The notes under the pieces: model-generated
Told to the model about the DNA's origin: nothing
Database searches by the model: none
Seen by the model: the letters and a program-made list of their open reading frames with translations, nothing else
Assembly (NCBI GenBank): GCA_017632155.1
Contig: JAGBRZ010000080.1
Span: 1-39,710, forward strand
DNA length: 39,710 bases
Source: Clostridia bacterium
Lineage (GTDB): Bacteria; Bacillota_A; Clostridia; Oscillospirales; CAG-272
Direction: 5' to 3'
Position numbers and translations under genes: made by a program
Part shown: in pieces, positions 1 through 6,547 of the stretch
Numbering within the stretch: the first letter of the stretch is position 1
Layout: each line of letters opens with the position of its first letter

Positions 1-1
1 G

Positions 2-72
<71 letters not shown>

Positions 73-103
73 GTATTTCGGTCTCTTTCAAAACCGCCCT
101 AAT

Positions 104-132
104 ATAATACCACAAATTGAAGCATTTGTCAA
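104..132 (-). promoter_or_regulatory. sigma-A type promoter for tRNA-Gly
   Basis: On the minus strand TTGACA (127-132), a 17-bp spacer and TATTAT (104-109) form a near-consensus promoter. It points at the tRNA-Gly gene and lies beyond the end of the ATPase gene at 180, so the tRNA has its own transcription start. Confidence 0.8.
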
Positions 133-143
133 TAGGTAAATTG

Positions 144-162
144 AAAAAAACCGAAGATTTTT
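144..162 (-). terminator. weak A/T-stem terminator after the ATPase gene
   Basis: On the minus strand a run of A, a C(TTCG)G tetraloop and a run of seven T follow the ATPase stop codon. The stem is only A-T pairs with one T-T mismatch, so this is a weak candidate. Its place, between the ATPase stop and the tRNA promoter, is what supports it. Confidence 0.35.
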
Positions 163-179
163 GAAAATATTTTTTATTT

Positions 180-1091
180 TTACTCAAATTCGCGTCTTCT
201 GCTCTCAAAAAGATCATAATAAGCGCGAATATTTTCAAGCTCGCTCCAATTCTTTACGCAAGCGGGGTCACCGTCGAGGTCATAAATCTTTGCGCCGCGC
301 AGAGAAAGCAGGAAAGGTGAATGAGTGGAAATGACAAGCTGGCAACCGTAAAATCTCACAGCTTCTTCGAGAAATACAGCAAGCTCCCTTTGTAATTTCG
401 CCGAAAGACTGTTTTCCGGCTCGTCGAGAAGATGGAGTGCGTTTGAGCCAATCTTGTTTGTGAAATATGCAAAAGCGCTTTCTCCGTTTGAATGCATCCT
501 ATATTCGGTATTTCCGAAGCGACGGGCGGCATACTGCGATTTTGTGCCTTTTCTGATCTCATTTCTCTTGCGCAGCTCCTCATAATCCTCAAGGCTCTTC
601 ATCTGCCAGCCGCTGTGGGTGAGTTCGCCGCGAAGGCTTTCGTATTCCTCAAGAATACTCTCTCGGCGGCGGTCGATGCCCTCGTTTATCGCGCGGATGT
701 CGAGAAGATAATCAAAAACTCCGTCGCTCGTGATTATCGAGCTTCCGTCGGGGAGATACGGAGTTCCGTAGCTTAATCTGTAATCACAAAAATTAAGATA
801 ATCGTCAATTATCGGCGAATTATTAAACGGCGCGGTACGTCCGAGTTTCAGCTTCTCGGCGATCACATTGAGCACCGTCGATTTGCCCGAGCCGTTGCCA
901 CCATAAAAGATCGTTATCGGTTCAAACTCGATCTTCGAAAGCTTTTTATGGGGAAAGATGCCGAAGGGATACTGATTCGAGGCATAGCACTGCATATCGA
1001 GTTTTGTGAGTTTGCCCATCGGACTTGTACCGAACAAATACTCAAGCTCATCAGCATCTGTCGGCAAGGTAAATGATTTCAGATATTGCAT
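180..1091 (-). CDS. Solitary ABC-type (AAA_15/AAA_23-like) ATPase
   Basis: A 303-residue predicted cytoplasmic ATPase. It shows Walker A GGNGSGKST (about residues 64-72), a signature-like SNGESAF (201-207), Walker B LHLLDEPE (219-226) and the H-loop STHSPF (255-260), so it has the SMC/RecF/ABC-type head without a long coiled-coil arm. A short charged helical insert sits at about 140-185. The start at 1091 is chosen because AAGGAGG lies six bases upstream. An in-frame TTG at 1142 is the -35 box of the promoter and cannot be the start. The gene is alone, with no toxin, nuclease or methylase partner in view. Members of this family are usually annotated only as predicted ATPases; the substrate or partner is unknown. 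Confidence 0.85.
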   Translation of the reverse strand: MQYLKSFTLPTDADELEYLFGTSPMGKLTKLDMQCYASNQYPFGIFPHKKLSKIEFEPITIFYGGNGSGKSTVLNVIAEKLKLGRTAPFNNSPIIDDYLNFCDYRLSYGTPYLPDGSSIITSDGVFDYLLDIRAINEGIDRRRESILEEYESLRGELTHSGWQMKSLEDYEELRKRNEIRKGTKSQYAARRFGNTEYRMHSNGESAFAYFTNKIGSNALHLLDEPENSLSAKLQRELAVFLEEAVRFYGCQLVISTHSPFLLSLRGAKIYDLDGDPACVKNWSELENIRAYYDLFESRRREFE

Positions 1092-1113
1092 GACACGCCT
1101 CCTTTTTTCCTTA

Positions 1114-1142
1114 ATTATATCATATAAATCAGTTTTTGTCAA
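1114..1142 (-). promoter_or_regulatory. consensus sigma-A promoter for the ATPase gene
   Basis: Exact consensus on the minus strand: TTGACA (1137-1142), 17-bp spacer, TATAAT (1114-1119). It is divergent from the yqeG promoter, and the two -35 boxes are only 7 bp apart, so the two polymerases may compete. Confidence 0.85.
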
Positions 1143-1149
1143 TTTACTC

Positions 1150-1178
1150 TTGCCAAAGAAGCGAAATTGTGATAAAAT
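1150..1178 (+). promoter_or_regulatory. sigma-A type promoter for the yqeG operon
   Basis: TTGCCA (1150-1155), 17-bp spacer, TAAAAT (1173-1178). It would give a leader of about 25 bases before the chosen yqeG start. Confidence 0.75.
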
Positions 1179-1208
1179 ATAATAAATATTACTTTAATGA
1201 GGACTAAA

Positions 1209-1724
1209 ATGCTCTCAAAACTATTGCCTTACAGAATTTTTGATAAATTTGACGACATATCACCCGAATATCTCACCTCACTCGGTGTGAAATTCCTGTT
1301 CAGCGACGTGGACAACACTCTTGCTCCTTATGAAGTCCCCGAGCCCGATGAGCGCATCCGCTCGTGGCTTGATTCGCTGAAGGACGCGGGGATCACGGTG
1401 ATTCTTGTGTCCAACAACCACGGCGACCGCATTGAGCTTTTCAACCGCTCACTCGGTCTTGACGCCTATGCAGATTGTAAGAAACCGGGAAAGAAACGTC
1501 TTGGCGAGATCATGAAAAGTGTCGGCGCTACCGCAGAGGACAGCGCGTTTTTAGGCGACCAGATATTCACTGACGTACTTTCTGCACGCAATCTCGGCAT
1601 AAAGGTCGCTCTGCTCGTCCCGCCCATCAAAGACAAGCTGACACTCTTCTTCCGTTTCAAGCGATTGATGGAAAAACCGATTCTGCGCCGCTACCGCAAG
1701 CTCCACAAGGAGGACGACAAATGA
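1209..1724 (+). CDS. yqeG: YqeG family HAD IIIA-type phosphatase
   Basis: A 171-residue haloacid-dehalogenase superfamily phosphatase. The nucleophile motif DVDNTL lies near residue 35, the second motif is VSNN, a conserved lysine sits in the KKPGKK stretch, and the acidic motif is FLGDQIFTD. Length and layout match the Bacillota YqeG family, which is cytoplasmic and of poorly defined substrate. The ATG at 1209 is preferred over the in-frame ATG at 1197: TGAGGA ends five bases before 1209, and family members begin with a short Leu/Lys-rich segment like the MLSKLLP here. It is first in an operon. Its stop overlaps the next start by four bases (ATGA), which implies translational coupling. Confidence 0.9.
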   Translation: MLSKLLPYRIFDKFDDISPEYLTSLGVKFLFSDVDNTLAPYEVPEPDERIRSWLDSLKDAGITVILVSNNHGDRIELFNRSLGLDAYADCKKPGKKRLGEIMKSVGATAEDSAFLGDQIFTDVLSARNLGIKVALLVPPIKDKLTLFFRFKRLMEKPILRRYRKLHKEDDK

Positions 1725-2569
1725 TAACTGCAAAATTCGGACCCGCGGGCAACTGCGATGCCTTTTACGCCTCGGGCAGAAAGGCGACTGTCGAGGCTCC
1801 CGCGTGGCTAAAAGAGATCGGTCTTGATGCATACGAATTCCAAGCGGGCAACGGCTTGCGCGTTTCGGATGCTACACTGACTGCCATCGGCAACCAAGCA
1901 AAAGATCACGGCATCGCAATGTCGCTCCACACGCCCTACTTCATTTCTCTTTCGGGCATTGATCCCGAAAAGAGGCTGAAAAGCATTACCTATATTAAAG
2001 ATTCACTGCACGCGGCATCATTGCTCGGCGCGGATATAATCGTCATCCACACGGGAAGCGCGGCGAAGATCTCGCGCGAGGAAGCCCTCGGTCTTGCCGC
2101 GGATACACTTTATAAAACGCTCGAAGAGATTGGAGATCAGCCGATAAGGCTCGGTCTTGAAACTATGGGCAAGGTCAATCAGCTCGGCACGCTCGAAGAA
2201 GTCATCGCGCTTTGTAAGATAGATCCCATACTCTGCCCCGTCGTTGACTGGGGGCATCTCAATTCCAGAGCTGTCGGAGGGCAGTTCCCGGATGCGGATG
2301 CGTACCGCAGAGTCTTCTACTCGATAGGTGAACCTCTTGGCGATTCCTACGCCAAAAATCTGCATTGCCATTTTTCAAAAATTCAATATACCGATAAAGG
2401 CGAAAAATGTCACCTAACCTTTGAGGACAGCAGCTACGGTCCCGATTTTGCTCCGCTTGCCGAAGTCATTGCTCGTGATTCGCTCTCACCGCGCATCATC
2501 TGTGAGTCCGCAGGCACCCAGGCTGACGATGCACTCTTTATGAAAAACACTTTGAAAAATTTAATTTAA
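1721..2569 (+). CDS. Endonuclease IV-like TIM-barrel protein (AP endonuclease family 2)
   Basis: A 282-residue TIM barrel of the endonuclease IV/xylose isomerase-like superfamily. The metal-ligand positions of Nfo are largely visible: LHTPY (compare HAPY), VIHTG, LETMG, VDWGHLN (Asp and His), LHCHFSK, and a final ICESAG glutamate. The Nfo Asp-Arg-His segment is replaced here by a Gly-Glu-Lys-Cys-His stretch, as I recall for the short archaeal/clostridial branch of the family. A role in cleaving DNA at abasic sites is likely but not certain; sugar-phosphate isomerases share the fold. It overlaps yqeG by four bases and is followed 24 bases later by the aminopeptidase gene, so it is cotranscribed with both. 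Confidence 0.8.
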   Translation: MITAKFGPAGNCDAFYASGRKATVEAPAWLKEIGLDAYEFQAGNGLRVSDATLTAIGNQAKDHGIAMSLHTPYFISLSGIDPEKRLKSITYIKDSLHAASLLGADIIVIHTGSAAKISREEALGLAADTLYKTLEEIGDQPIRLGLETMGKVNQLGTLEEVIALCKIDPILCPVVDWGHLNSRAVGGQFPDADAYRRVFYSIGEPLGDSYAKNLHCHFSKIQYTDKGEKCHLTFEDSSYGPDFAPLAEVIARDSLSPRIICESAGTQADDALFMKNTLKNLI

Positions 2570-2593
2570 CTTATATACGGAAGGAAAAAGAAA

Positions 2594-3676
2594 ATGTCTA
2601 AACTTCAGAAACTCCGCGCCGCTATGGCAGAAAAAGGCTTTGACGCCGTTATCATCACGTCCGAGGTAAACCAGAGATACATCACGGGCTTCAACTTTCA
2701 GGACGGTCTTGTTCTTGTAACCGCGAACCGCGCAGTTCTTATCACCGACTTCCGCTACATTGAGGCAGCAAAGGCTTCGAAGGCGGCAGGTATATTTGAG
2801 ATCATCACGCCCGACAAGCGCCAGTCCGCAGTCGTTGCAGAGATCGTCAAGGATTGCGGCGGCAAGGTTGCCGCAGTTGAAGAGGCAAAGATCTCCCTTT
2901 CGGGTTATGAGGCATTCAAGGCAGCTCTTGAGGGCTGTGAGGTAAAGGGCGGTGCTTCCGCTATCATTGACGGTCTTCGCGAGTTCAAGGATGCCGAGGA
3001 GATCGCATCCACCGCAAAGGCACAGGACATCGCAGATGCGGCTTTCAAGCACATCATTGAGTTCATCCGTCCCGATATGACCGAGATCGACGTTGCCCTC
3101 GAGCTTGAATTCTTTATGCGCGCGCACGGTGCGGAATCCACCGCTTTTGATACCATAGCGGTATCGGGCAAGGCTTCCTCTCTCCCCCACGGCGAACCGA
3201 GAAACGTTCAGCTTGAAAAGGGATTCCTCACAATGGACTACGGAGCAAAGATCGACGGCTACTGCTCGGATATGACCCGTACCATCGTCATCGGCAAGGC
3301 TGACGCCGAGATGAAGCGTCTTTACAACACCGTTCTTGAGGCACAGCTTGCAGCGCTTGCAGCCGCTAAGCCCGGTGCGCTCTGCCGCGAGATGGACAAG
3401 ATCGCGCGCGACATTATTGACAACGCAGGCTACAAGGGAACATTCGGTCACTCGCTCGGTCACGGAGTTGGAATGTATATCCACGAGGCTCCCGGACTTT
3501 CGCAGAAGGTTATGCCCGCCGACCGCAAGCTCACCCCCGGTCACATCGTAACATTCGAGCCCGGAATCTACATCGAGGGCAAGTACGGATGCAGAATTGA
3601 GGATATGGTTGCCGTTCTTGAGGATGGAATTCTCAATTTCACACATTCACCCAAGGAACTCATTGAAATCTGCTAA
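2594..3676 (+). CDS. pepP: Xaa-Pro aminopeptidase, M24B family
   Basis: A 360-residue cytoplasmic metallopeptidase that removes N-terminal residues preceding proline. An N-terminal creatinase-like domain (about 1-130) is followed by the M24 pita-bread domain. The five dinuclear metal ligands are recognisable: two aspartates in MDYGAKIDGYCSDMTRT, the histidine in HSLGHGVG, and glutamates in FEPGIY and CRIEDM. The ATG at 2594 follows GGAAGGA. It ends the yqeG operon and is followed by a strong terminator. PepQ-type prolidase is the alternative name; sequence alone does not settle dipeptidase versus aminopeptidase activity. The symbol is by family only. Confidence 0.9.
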   Translation: MSKLQKLRAAMAEKGFDAVIITSEVNQRYITGFNFQDGLVLVTANRAVLITDFRYIEAAKASKAAGIFEIITPDKRQSAVVAEIVKDCGGKVAAVEEAKISLSGYEAFKAALEGCEVKGGASAIIDGLREFKDAEEIASTAKAQDIADAAFKHIIEFIRPDMTEIDVALELEFFMRAHGAESTAFDTIAVSGKASSLPHGEPRNVQLEKGFLTMDYGAKIDGYCSDMTRTIVIGKADAEMKRLYNTVLEAQLAALAAAKPGALCREMDKIARDIIDNAGYKGTFGHSLGHGVGMYIHEAPGLSQKVMPADRKLTPGHIVTFEPGIYIEGKYGCRIEDMVAVLEDGILNFTHSPKELIEIC

Positions 3677-3731
3677 ATCAGCCGCTTAAACGCACTATTT
3701 AGGCGTTTAGGTGCATGATACACCGCGAGTT

Positions 3732-3768
3732 TACCCCACTCTACTGTGTGTCGAGTGGGGTATTTTTT
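3732..3768 (+). terminator. rho-independent terminator after the aminopeptidase gene
   Basis: A 10-bp perfect stem (TACCCCACTC 3732-3741 with GAGTGGGGTA 3753-3762), an 11-base loop and then six T. It closes the yqeG operon. Confidence 0.92.
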
Positions 3769-3772
3769 GATT

Positions 3773-3808
3773 CTACCTCGATTTTTGAGCGGTAGGTTGC
3801 TTCTACCG
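3773..3808 (+). promoter_or_regulatory. operator-like CTACC/GGTAG half-sites around the hemolysin III -35 box
   Basis: CGGTAG (3790-3795) and CTACCG (3803-3808) form a perfect 6+6 dyad whose 7-base centre contains the -35 hexamer. A third half-site CTACC lies at 3773-3777. The arrangement is what a repressor site would look like. No regulator gene is adjacent. Confidence 0.35.
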
Positions 3809-3825
3809 AGGTTTTGGAATATAAT
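3797..3825 (+). promoter_or_regulatory. sigma-A type promoter for the hemolysin III gene
   Basis: TTGCTT (3797-3802), 17-bp spacer and a consensus TATAAT (3820-3825), about 30 bases before the start codon. The -35 box sits inside an inverted repeat. Confidence 0.75.
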
Positions 3826-3854
3826 ATGGTCAGCAAAAACACACGAGGTACGTT

Positions 3855-4514
3855 ATGAGCAACGCAGAAGCAAAAAAACTACTCCCCAAATACACACTCG
3901 GCGAAGAGCTTTGTAATTCGATCAGCCACGGGCTCGGCGCTCTGTTTGGAATATTCGTACTCATCACAACTTTGATGAAGGCAGAGGGCGCACGTGAAAT
4001 ATTCTCCTGCGCGATATACGGCGCGGCGCTGATACTTCTCTATTCCGTATCCTGTGTTTATCACGCACTCGCGCCTTGCGTCGGCAAACGCGTGATGCAG
4101 ATACTTGACCATTGCACGATCTATCTTCTCATCGCGGGCACCTATACCCCCGCGGCGCTGATCGGCGTTCACAACGCTGATCAGAAAATGGCTTGGGTCG
4201 TGTTCGTGCTTGTTTGGACGCTCCTCGTACCCGCAGTTGTTCTGACAGCTGTGGATATGGAAAAATTCAGCAAGGTTTCGATGGTCTTTTACATCGGGAT
4301 GGGTTGGTGCATCGCAGTCGATTTCTCCGCCGCAATTGCGGGAATGGGAGCTGTGGGATTCGGCTTTATGCTCGCGGGCGGAATCGCCTACACCATCGGC
4401 GCGGTAATTTACGGGCTTGGAAAGAAATGCAGATATATGCACTCGATTTTTCACGTATTCGTACTGATTGGAAGTGTGTTGCAGTATATCAGTATAATTG
4501 AATATTGTATGTAA
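3855..4514 (+). CDS. Hemolysin III family (PAQR/YqfA-type) membrane protein
   Basis: A 219-residue integral membrane protein with about seven hydrophobic segments. The family's conserved motifs are present: NSISHGLGALFG near residue 20, VYHAL near 70, LDHCTIYLLIAGTYTP near 90-105, and a C-terminal FHVFVLIGSVLQY. The histidines in these motifs form the presumed metal site shared with animal adiponectin receptors. Bacterial members have been linked to membrane energetics and lipid homeostasis; the hemolysin name is historical. It is monocistronic: it has its own promoter, and a hairpin lies directly after the stop. GAGG lies eight bases before the ATG. Confidence 0.93.
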   Translation: MSNAEAKKLLPKYTLGEELCNSISHGLGALFGIFVLITTLMKAEGAREIFSCAIYGAALILLYSVSCVYHALAPCVGKRVMQILDHCTIYLLIAGTYTPAALIGVHNADQKMAWVVFVLVWTLLVPAVVLTAVDMEKFSKVSMVFYIGMGWCIAVDFSAAIAGMGAVGFGFMLAGGIAYTIGAVIYGLGKKCRYMHSIFHVFVLIGSVLQYISIIEYCM

Positions 4515-4519
4515 CGATC

Positions 4520-4546
4520 AAAGCCGACCGCAACGCGGTCGGCTTT
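4520..4546. terminator. shared terminator hairpin between convergent genes
   Basis: A 12-bp perfect stem (AAAGCCGACCGC with GCGGTCGGCTTT) and a 3-base loop lie between the hemolysin III stop and the GH36 stop. The plus side continues TTTGTGTTT. The minus side has only the three T of the stem, so it should act mainly rightward. Confidence 0.85.
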
Positions 4547-4550
4547 GTGT

Positions 4551-6497
4551 TTAAAAATACATATACAAAAGAATCTTCGATTCGTGCTTATCAAGCTTGA
4601 TCTCTATACCCTTTCGGAGGTCATCGGGGCAATAATCCGTCATAGTGCCGCTATCTGCATCGTATACGTGATACGTGGGAGCGTTGCCGACATATGGAAA
4701 TTTCAAAAGGAACGTATCTTCCTCTGCATCCGCATTTCGGACTATCTGAACGAATCCGTGGCGTTTTTCGGAGTCGTCAAACTGCATCGCGTACCAATCC
4801 TCGGTCGAGCCTCGGCATTCGGTGATCGGATAATAATCGCCGTCAAGTTCAACCTCCGCGACCTTACGCCAGAGCTCCTGCAAAGCGCGCAAACGGGGAG
4901 CAGTTGCATCATCGACGTCATAGCGAACCATATCCGTCATAGACGGTGCAAAGGCATTATAGTAAGCAAACTCGTCGGGGTCACGCTCCTTACCGTCGTA
5001 CTTGCCGGTTTCGGGATCGAACCAGTTCATATTGTGCGCGCGGAAATAGGGGATCCACTCGAACATTTCGCGGTGTTGCTTTTGCTTGATGGGGTGGTCG
5101 CCGTAGCCGACGTCGGTGTAGTGGAGCGTGATCGCGCGGCGCATTGTTTCAAGGTCGTTGCGACGTCCGCCCGAGGCGCAGGAGTCGATGATGAGTCCGG
5201 GATTTCGGAGCACAAGCTCATCCCAATATGCGAGGTATCCCATTGCGTGGCGGTTTTCAAGGAAGCCGATGCGGTCGGGTGCCTCGTTTGCCTTCCATAT
5301 CGGAAGCGGATCGAAATTGAAATCCTGACGGTATATCTTCACGCCCGATGCCTTTATTATTGAATCCACGCGGTCGGTGATCCACTCTCTCGCCTCGGGA
5401 TTACCGAGGTCGAAAAGCTTGTTTTCGCTCTCACCGACAGAAAGAAGCCATTCGGGGTGCTCGCGGTCGATCTCCTCGCCCTTGCGGACACGTTCGGGCT
5501 CGAACCAAAGAAGGAAGTCGATGTCATTCTCCTTGCAAGCCTCACCTATCGGTGCAAGTCCGCGCGGAAATCTTGCTTCATCGACCTTCCAAGTTCCGAT
5601 GCGAGGCCAATTATAGTCGCAGGGATACCATCCCGCGTCGATCCACCAGACGTCGGGTTTCATATCTTTTCTGAGATATTCGGAAAGCGCGTGAAGCTGA
5701 TTTTCCTCGGTTGCACCCGTAAACTCGGGTTTTCCCTCTGCTCTGAAATAATGCAAGCAGAGCTTCGGCGGCATTTTTGCGCCGTTATCCTTGGGCAGAA
5801 TATGTGCAAAATAGAATCTTCTCCAGATGTTGATGCCTCTGTATTCGCTGCCCGCACCGTAAGCCATAAGGGTGAGGCGTGGCGAGGTGAAAGATTCACC
5901 CGAAGAAAGTCTTGTGTGACATCTGTCCTGGCCGCAGAGGAAGGCTATGCCGCGCTCCGTGGGCGCTATCTCGGCTATCCACTTGGAAGGAAATCCGATA
6001 GCGGCGCGAAGCTCAACACCCTCGCCACGCATCGTCATATAAGGGAATGCACCCTGGCAGGACGTGCCCGAAAAAGGAGTGAGCGATATCTTTTCATCTA
6101 TCTCCTTTTCAAAGAAGCTGTAACCGTCGCGCTTGCAGGTGTCGCCGTTTCCGTATTTGAGCGTACTCTTTCCGCAGGCGATCTCGCCGCCGATGCGAAG
6201 CTCGGAAATTATGGGAGTATCCTTTTTGCCATTATTGGTAATCGTGACTCTCCACTCGGTCACGGGGAAATCGCGGTATTCGGTGTAATCGGCGCGGATT
6301 GTGAGTCCCGATCTGTTTTTGCCCTCAACCGTGATCTTTTGGATATTCGAATCAACAAATTCGCGGCTGACCTTGGGAGAAAATTCCTCGGGAATGCCGC
6401 AGATCTTGCGTCTGCCGAGCTTAAATGAAACCGGCACCGCCTCGGGCGAGGTATATTTCAGTATCATCGGGATATAGGACATATTTACAGTATTCAT
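4551..6497 (-). CDS. Alpha-galactosidase-like glycoside hydrolase, GH36 type
   Basis: A 648-residue enzyme with no signal peptide, so cytoplasmic. An N-terminal beta-sandwich (to about residue 230) precedes a (beta/alpha)8 barrel containing DVWWIDAGWY (282-291), WFEPERV (331-337), the nucleophile Asp392 in RQDFN and the acid/base Asp448 in the CASGGRRND motif. A C-terminal beta domain follows. The barrel motifs match GH36, which hydrolyses terminal alpha-galactosides such as raffinose-type sugars. It is the last gene of an operon with a lipoprotein and an oxidoreductase. A hairpin lies only 15 bases before the start with no room for a promoter after it, so expression must come by read-through or from within the upstream gene. 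Confidence 0.9.
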   Translation of the reverse strand: MNTVNMSYIPMILKYTSPEAVPVSFKLGRRKICGIPEEFSPKVSREFVDSNIQKITVEGKNRSGLTIRADYTEYRDFPVTEWRVTITNNGKKDTPIISELRIGGEIACGKSTLKYGNGDTCKRDGYSFFEKEIDEKISLTPFSGTSCQGAFPYMTMRGEGVELRAAIGFPSKWIAEIAPTERGIAFLCGQDRCHTRLSSGESFTSPRLTLMAYGAGSEYRGINIWRRFYFAHILPKDNGAKMPPKLCLHYFRAEGKPEFTGATEENQLHALSEYLRKDMKPDVWWIDAGWYPCDYNWPRIGTWKVDEARFPRGLAPIGEACKENDIDFLLWFEPERVRKGEEIDREHPEWLLSVGESENKLFDLGNPEAREWITDRVDSIIKASGVKIYRQDFNFDPLPIWKANEAPDRIGFLENRHAMGYLAYWDELVLRNPGLIIDSCASGGRRNDLETMRRAITLHYTDVGYGDHPIKQKQHREMFEWIPYFRAHNMNWFDPETGKYDGKERDPDEFAYYNAFAPSMTDMVRYDVDDATAPRLRALQELWRKVAEVELDGDYYPITECRGSTEDWYAMQFDDSEKRHGFVQIVRNADAEEDTFLLKFPYVGNAPTYHVYDADSGTMTDYCPDDLRKGIEIKLDKHESKILLYMYF

Positions 6498-6512
6498 TAT
6501 CTTCTCTTCCCG

Positions 6513-6543
6513 AAAAACGCACAGAACAGGTCTGTGCGTTTTT
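6513..6543 (-). terminator. hairpin between lipoprotein gene and GH36 gene (partial terminator)
   Basis: On the minus strand AAAAACGCACAGA pairs with TCTGTGCGTTTTT across a 5-base loop. The five T belong to the stem, as in bidirectional terminators. It lies immediately upstream of the GH36 ribosome binding site, so it may cut down rather than stop transcription, or protect an mRNA end. Confidence 0.7.
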
Positions 6544-6547
6544 CATT

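Noticed and set aside
180..1091. The solitary ATPase as an anti-phage (OLD- or AbiEii-like) defence gene
   Set aside because: There is no TOPRIM or nuclease domain in the protein, no partner gene beside it, and no other defence or mobile genes in the window.
1092..1142. Upstream TTG start for the ATPase gene adding 17 residues
   Set aside because: The TTG is part of the consensus -35 box, and AAGGAGG is correctly spaced from the ATG at 1091.
2561..3646. Long open frame antisense to the Xaa-Pro aminopeptidase gene (361 codons), and a similar one at 37833-39032 on the minus strand
   Set aside because: Both lie wholly opposite well-supported genes with strong motifs, lack ribosome binding sites and have Cys/Val/Arg-rich low-sense proteins. 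They are products of the codon bias.
3687..3709. Inverted repeat TAAACGC/GCGTTTA after the aminopeptidase gene
   Set aside because: No T run follows, and a far stronger terminator lies 25 bases downstream.
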